Below, piece by piece: positions 7,306-10,096 of a stretch of 10,096 nt of DNA. Within the stretch, counting starts at the first letter, position 1. Each line of letters starts with the position of its first letter. Source of the DNA: an uncultured Acidimicrobium sp. (GTDB lineage Bacteria > Actinomycetota > Acidimicrobiia > Acidimicrobiales > Ilumatobacteraceae); the NCBI GenBank assembly GCA_903853285.1, contig CAINTF010000003.1:1-10096 (forward strand), written 5' to 3'. The notes beneath the pieces were generated by a model. The model was not told where the DNA came from and made no database searches. It saw only the letters and a list, made by a program, of their open reading frames with translations. The translations under genes and the position numbers were made by a program.

Positions 7306-7670
7306 TATTCTGCTCCGTGAGGGAGCAGCGTGTAGGCAGGGTTTAAAAATACGGTGTTATTGCGTTCGCGATATGCAACACCTTCAACTGCAAGACATCC
7401 GCCATGCTCAATTCCGGCAATGTGGCGGCGTCCGCTAAATATGACGGTTACCTGACCCGTTCCATCGTTGATAACGATTTCCATAGATGGGATTCCGGAC
7501 CTTGGTTTCATGGTCATGCGTTTCACTTCGCCGCAGACCTTCACTTTTGTTCGAACAGCGACTTCTCCGAGAGGAGTCAAGTTCAGTGCGGCAAATTTGT
7601 CAACTAAACGCTCAGCATCTAATTCTCGAATACCTTTGTTGGCGGACTTCACGATGTTTTTTAGACCCAT
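7305..7670 (-). CDS. Small OB-fold nucleic-acid-binding protein (Rv2694c-like)
   Basis: This 121-residue cytoplasmic protein has a helical N-terminus of about 35 residues followed by a single OB-fold. The run TKVKVCGEVKRMTMKPRSG (about 41-59), then MEIVINDGTGQVTVIFSGRRHIAGIEHGG and LAVEGVAYRERNNTVFLNPAYTLL show the usual five-strand pattern of the anticodon-binding/RecG-wedge type OB domain. Rv2694c of M. tuberculosis, near ceoB/ceoC, is the likely counterpart; its role is not established to my knowledge. The ATG at 7670 overlaps the stop of the upstream lipoprotein gene as TGATG, with GGGGAT a few bases before it, so translation is probably coupled to full readthrough of that gene. Confidence 0.85.
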   Translation of the reverse strand: MGLKNIVKSANKGIRELDAERLVDKFAALNLTPLGEVAVRTKVKVCGEVKRMTMKPRSGIPSMEIVINDGTGQVTVIFSGRRHIAGIEHGGCLAVEGVAYRERNNTVFLNPAYTLLPHGAE

Positions 7671-8188
7671 CAGGATCCCCCTAACTTATTGAGCATCTTT
7701 GACAACGTTACTTCGTCCATCGCACCCAAATTTGTTTCGGATGTTCCGTCTTGTCGGATAAACACCCAAGCGGGTTGATAGGCGACATCAAACTGTGCAA
7801 AAACCAATCCGTCATTGTCTTTGATATTTGCAAATGTGAGTTGGTGCTTGGTGACGAACTCTTGCATTGATAATTCTGATCCATTCCAGGCAACACCGAT
7901 GATGCGTACTTTGCCAGCGAGTTGTGTGCTTGCCACCTCGACCGAGGGTGCTTCATAGTTACATGTAGTTCAACCTGGGGCCCAGAACCACAGTGCAACG
8001 GGGGACTTCTGTAATTCGGATTGCAAATTGATTTCACCACCACCAACGAGAGTTGCATCGAAATCGGTGGTTGATTCAGATTGCGATGGGCTCATCGATT
8101 CGGCTGTCTGGGTGGATGTATCGGCTCCACATGAAACCGAAGCAATCGCAAAAATTCCTACGAAAAGTGCTGTGCTCAATGTGCGCAT
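7670..8188 (-). CDS. Candidate selenoprotein: thioredoxin-fold lipoprotein with UxxC active site (MPT53/DsbE-like)
   Basis: Read through one in-frame TGA (7970-7972), the frame encodes 172 residues. A lipoprotein signal (MRTLSTALFVGIFAIASVSC, Cys20 as lipidation site) is followed by a Ser/Thr-rich linker. A thioredoxin domain then begins with LWFWAPG, the TGA at residue 73, Thr-Thr and Cys76, then NYEAPS. In M. tuberculosis MPT53/DsbE and DsbF the same place reads FWAPWCxxCNxEAPS, so the TGA replaces the first active-site Cys. The rest of the domain is intact, including EFVTKHQLTF, DNDGLVFAQFDV and the cis-proline in YQPAWVFI. The frame stays open for 100 codons to a TGA at 7670-7672. TGA is an ordinary stop for four other genes here, so I infer selenocysteine, supported by a downstream hairpin. 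The alternatives are a nonsense mutation or a read error in a Cys codon. TTG 8206 is another possible start. It probably acts outside the membrane as a thiol oxidoreductase. Confidence 0.72.
7932..7951 (-). promoter_or_regulatory. Putative bacterial SECIS hairpin
   Basis: On the mRNA the loop GGUC (7943-7940) begins 26 nt after the UGA. It closes a stem of CACC-C-UC paired with GAGGUG, giving six pairs with one bulged C on the 5' side; a seventh G-C pair is possible with a bulged G. The well-studied E. coli fdhF element also has a six-pair stem, a single bulged base on the 5' side and a GGUC loop, starting 18 nt after its UGA. The distance here falls within the range accepted for bacterial elements. 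Structure was worked out by hand; no folding energy was computed. Confidence 0.6.
7970..7972 (-). other. In-frame UGA at the first active-site cysteine position (putative selenocysteine codon)
   Basis: The minus-strand codon is TGA, flanked by GGT on the 5' side and ACT ACA TGT on the 3' side, giving Gly-U-Thr-Thr-Cys. A third-base change from either Cys codon (TGT or TGC) would produce it, so a mutation or sequencing error cannot be excluded from sequence alone. Confidence 0.7.
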
Positions 8189-8192
8189 GTGA

Positions 8193-8217
8193 CTGATAGT
8201 ACTCAAACGAATATCAG
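8193..8217. promoter_or_regulatory. Dyad in the divergent promoter gap of the thioredoxin-like and 142-residue genes
   Basis: The 54 bp between ATG 8188 (minus) and ATG 8243 (plus) hold CTGATA (8193-8198) and its complement TATCAG (8212-8217), 13 bp apart. The spacing, a little over two helical turns end to end, would suit a dimeric regulator. Neither gene has a clear Shine-Dalgarno sequence in this gap, so leaderless transcripts are possible. This is a weak, short signal. Confidence 0.3.
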
Positions 8218-8242
8218 AGTATTGATCTAGGCTTGCTGGTGT

Positions 8243-8671
8243 ATGAGCACTCGCAAATTGATTCTGTGGGCTTTACTATGTGGCGTATTAATCTTGGCTG
8301 CAGGAACGGCCAAGTTATTTCAGACCTCACAAAAACCGGTAGAAGTGCAGTTGCTTGCGTTGGGCGATTCGGTGACACTTGGTGATATGACCGTAAGTGT
8401 GACGGCATTGCGTGACACTGCAGATCGAACGTTGGTGGATGTGACCATGGTTGGGGTCGCTGAAGCTCAAGCGATGGACGGATGGAAGATGCTTTCTTCG
8501 GGCGAAGTGTCTGACCCAGTGATGCTCCCAGTTGGCGCTGGCACTGAATGCACACTCACAAAACTCGCCGAAACGCTTACGTGTACCATCGCATTCCCTG
8601 TGTCTGAAGGCACGCGTACCGTTGCCTATATTCGCGCTGGAGAGCAACGACAATGGGCGACTGCGCCTTGA
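8243..8671 (+). CDS. Membrane-anchored or secreted protein of unknown function
   Basis: I do not recognise this 142-residue protein with certainty. A short positive N-terminus (MSTRK) is followed by a hydrophobic helix at about residues 6-24, with no clear cleavage site, so it is either a signal anchor or a signal peptide. The rest is beta-rich: LGDSVTLGDMTVSVTALRDT followed by alternating hydrophobic strands and a late VAYIRAGE strand. This plan resembles the immunoglobulin-like DUF4352 group, but the match is loose. Cys103 and Cys114 lie in the extracytoplasmic part and could form a disulfide. It is divergent from the thioredoxin-fold lipoprotein gene. The ATG at 8243 has no obvious ribosome site. 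It ends in TGA, showing that TGA terminates normally here. Confidence 0.75.
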   Translation: MSTRKLILWALLCGVLILAAGTAKLFQTSQKPVEVQLLALGDSVTLGDMTVSVTALRDTADRTLVDVTMVGVAEAQAMDGWKMLSSGEVSDPVMLPVGAGTECTLTKLAETLTCTIAFPVSEGTRTVAYIRAGEQRQWATAP

Positions 8672-8701
8672 TGCTTAAGCGTTATCGTTGTTGGTGACGA
8701 T

Positions 8702-9739
8702 TTGTTGGAGGTGGTGAGTACGGCTGAGCAATTTGATCTCGTGGTCATTGGTGGTGGCCCTGGCGGTTATGCCGCTGCGTTTTATGGTGCTTCGGCAGGC
8801 CTCAACGTTGCTTTGATCGAGCGCGACACAATTGGCGGAACATGTTTGAACCGCGGATGTATTCCGGCTAAAGCATTTCTAGAGACTGCAGCAGTGAACA
8901 GGCACGTAACTCACGCCGCAGATTTTGGAATAAATGCCACTGCGACTGGTATTGATTTTGCTGTTGCGCAAAAGCGCAAACAAACAATTGTGAACACGCT
9001 CGTTAAGGGACTTACCGGGCTCACTAAATCAAAAAAAGTTACTTACATTCTTGGCACTGGTTCGCTTGGCGTCAACCGCACGGTGACGGTGCAACTTTCG
9101 GCTGGTGGTACTCAAGAATTGCAAGGTCGCAACATAGTGTTAGCAGCCGGTTCAGTGCCGCGAACGATCCCTGGTTTTAGCGCTGGTGGACCAATCATGA
9201 CATCAGACGAAGTGCTGATGCTTGACAAAATTCCGGCTCGCATTGCCGTCATTGGTGGCGGTGCAATTGGTTGTGAGTTCGCATCCACATTTGCCGACCT
9301 TGGATCAACAGTGACGATTCTTGAGGGTCTTCCAAAAATCCTTCCTGGCCTCGACCCAGATGTCGCAGCTGTTGTTGTAAAGAGTTTTAAAAAGAAAAAC
9401 ATTGATATTCGTACTGGTGTCAAAGTAAATGGTCATGAACCAACGGCAAATGGTGGCACCACTGTGTTGTTCGGTGAGGGCGAGCGACTCGATGTCGATG
9501 CTGTGATCGTGTCGGTCGGACGCAAACCGTTTACTGATCACCTTGGTCTAACCGGTACAGCAGTGAAAGTTACTGATCGAGGATTTGTCGACGTTGATGG
9601 TTTTTGCTTGACAAGCGAGCCAGGCGTCTATGCGGTTGGCGACCTCATCAACACTCCGCAACTCGCACACGTTGCGTATGCCGAAGCGATCGTTGCAATT
9701 AAACACATGCGAGGTTGGTATTACCAATATCTATGGTGA
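8702..9739 (+). CDS. lpdA: Dihydrolipoyl dehydrogenase, C-terminally truncated
   Basis: The protein matches the E3 flavoprotein of 2-oxoacid dehydrogenase and glycine cleavage complexes, which reoxidises dihydrolipoamide with NAD+. FAD motif GGGPGG is at residues 17-22, the redox pair Cys48/Cys53 in GGTCLNRGCIPAK, the NAD motif GGGAIG at 185-190, and VYAVGDL at 309-315. Homology continues to HMRG at residue 338, then a foreign tail WYYQYLW and a stop follow. Intact enzymes are about 460 residues; the missing part is the dimerisation domain with the catalytic His-Glu pair, so this product would be inactive. The first open codon is TTG 8702. A GTG at 8714 giving a start MSTAEQFDL is attractive, but GGAGG (8707-8711) lies only 2 nt before it, so the start is unsettled. 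The break may be an assembly join. Confidence 0.88.
   Translation: MLEVVSTAEQFDLVVIGGGPGGYAAAFYGASAGLNVALIERDTIGGTCLNRGCIPAKAFLETAAVNRHVTHAADFGINATATGIDFAVAQKRKQTIVNTLVKGLTGLTKSKKVTYILGTGSLGVNRTVTVQLSAGGTQELQGRNIVLAAGSVPRTIPGFSAGGPIMTSDEVLMLDKIPARIAVIGGGAIGCEFASTFADLGSTVTILEGLPKILPGLDPDVAAVVVKSFKKKNIDIRTGVKVNGHEPTANGGTTVLFGEGERLDVDAVIVSVGRKPFTDHLGLTGTAVKVTDRGFVDVDGFCLTSEPGVYAVGDLINTPQLAHVAYAEAIVAIKHMRGWYYQYLW
9715..9727. repeat. Inverted repeat at the lpd breakpoint
   Basis: TTGGTA (9715-9720), one central T, and TACCAA (9722-9727) form a perfect 6+1+6 inverted repeat. It starts at the last base of the last codon that still matches dihydrolipoyl dehydrogenase. It marks the left edge of the sequence that belongs to neither recognised gene (about 9716-9750). 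Confidence 0.6.
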
Positions 9740-9750
9740 GGAGCATGGTT

Positions 9751-10096
9751 CTATTTTACCGCTTCTATGATTTCCGCGACCATATCATAACGATGGAATT
9801 GCGGCATGATGTAAACTCCGCTTGCCCAGGATTTTATATTTTGAATCAATTCAACTGCGAGTTCCACACCGATTTTTGCTCCACGCTCCGAGTCTCCCGC
9901 CGACTCAATTTTTATGCGCGCTTCTTCCGGGATGAATATCCCTGGAACTTCATGATGCAAAAAGCTCGCGTGTTTGGCGCTCACCAAAGGCAGAATGCCC
10001 GCAAAAATCGGTTTATCCAGTTTGCCATATTTTACTTCGTAGGCTTCAAGCAATTTCGGACCATCGTCAACATGATAGGTCGGCTGTGTCAGAAAA
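9751..10096 (-). CDS. metF: Methylenetetrahydrofolate reductase, C-terminal part
   Basis: The frame is open to the right edge and ends at TAG 9751-9753, giving 114 residues with the N-terminus outside the window. FLTQPTY at the visible start, KPIFAGILPLVSAKHASFL, EVPGIFIPEE and the tail SGVYIMPQFHRYDMVAEII match the C-terminal half of the MTHFR TIM barrel. The enzyme reduces 5,10-methylene- to 5-methyl-tetrahydrofolate for methionine synthesis. This version looks like the reductase half of YitJ-type homocysteine methyltransferase/MTHFR proteins found in Bacillus and Chloroflexota, rather than actinobacterial MetF. Codon choice differs from neighbours, with frequent AAA and ATA. It converges with the truncated lpd and may come from another organism through misassembly, or from transfer. 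No upstream context is visible. Confidence 0.82.
   Translation of the reverse strand, partial: FLTQPTYHVDDGPKLLEAYEVKYGKLDKPIFAGILPLVSAKHASFLHHEVPGIFIPEEARIKIESAGDSERGAKIGVELAVELIQNIKSWASGVYIMPQFHRYDMVAEIIEAVK

Noticed and set aside
7970..7972. TGA reassigned to an amino acid throughout this genome
   Set aside because: TGA ends both RCK genes, the 142-residue gene and the lipoprotein gene itself at positions fitting family lengths.
7670..8206. Two separate genes or a simple pseudogene at the thioredoxin-like locus
   Set aside because: The in-frame TGA falls precisely on the catalytic Cys position, the downstream frame is intact, and a SECIS-like hairpin follows. The downstream part alone would be a headless thioredoxin domain. 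A mutation or read error remains possible and is stated.
9716..10096. Frameshift that would restore the missing lpd C-terminus
   Set aside because: No plus-strand frame after 9715 shows the dimerisation domain or an HPT-like motif, and the stretch is explained by the antisense MTHFR frame.
1..10096. tRNA, rRNA, insertion sequence or prophage genes
   Set aside because: No such sequence or transposase/phage-like protein was seen on either strand, although no search tool was run.

Overview
The window looks like a chromosomal stretch of an actinobacterium (Actinomycetota) with intermediate GC. The main clue is gene order. An APC-type potassium permease is divergent from two tandem RCK/TrkA-type proteins (CeoB/CeoC-like) and is followed by a small OB-fold protein. 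This resembles the Mycobacterium tuberculosis Rv2690c-ceoB-ceoC-Rv2694c neighbourhood. A thioredoxin-fold lipoprotein resembling mycobacterial MPT53/DsbE fits the same placement. I cannot fix the genus.

Left part (1-5880, minus strand): a co-directional run, in transcription order, of a KimA-like K+ transporter (5880-3991), a TIGR01777-family epimerase (3969-3076), an FAD amine-oxidase-like oxidoreductase (3042-1786), an SRPBCC protein (1776-1327), argJ (1299-139) and the N-terminus of an acyltransferase-3 membrane protein (127 to the left edge). Gaps are 9-33 bp. The gap between the epimerase and the oxidoreductase is made almost entirely of four perfect copies of an 8-bp repeat.

Middle (5881-7305): a 67-bp divergent promoter region, two RCK-domain genes on the plus strand, and a pair of abutting inverted repeats that probably form a terminator between convergent genes.

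Right-middle (7305-8671): on the minus strand, a thioredoxin-fold lipoprotein gene runs into the OB-fold gene through a TGATG stop/start overlap. The lipoprotein frame is interrupted by one in-frame TGA exactly where the first cysteine of the CxxC active site belongs. A hairpin with a GGUC tetraloop and a bulged base follows 26 nt after the TGA. This is the layout of a bacterial selenocysteine insertion element, so I interpret the gene as a candidate UxxC selenoprotein. It is the most interesting item here. A divergent secreted or anchored protein of unknown function with two extracytoplasmic cysteines lies beside it.

Right end (8702-10096): a dihydrolipoyl dehydrogenase gene loses its homology abruptly at about 9715, at a 13-bp inverted repeat, and lacks its C-terminal dimerisation domain. 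It is followed convergently by the C-terminal part of a methylenetetrahydrofolate reductase that resembles Chloroflexota/Firmicutes-type proteins. This may be a chimeric assembly join or a real recombination breakpoint.
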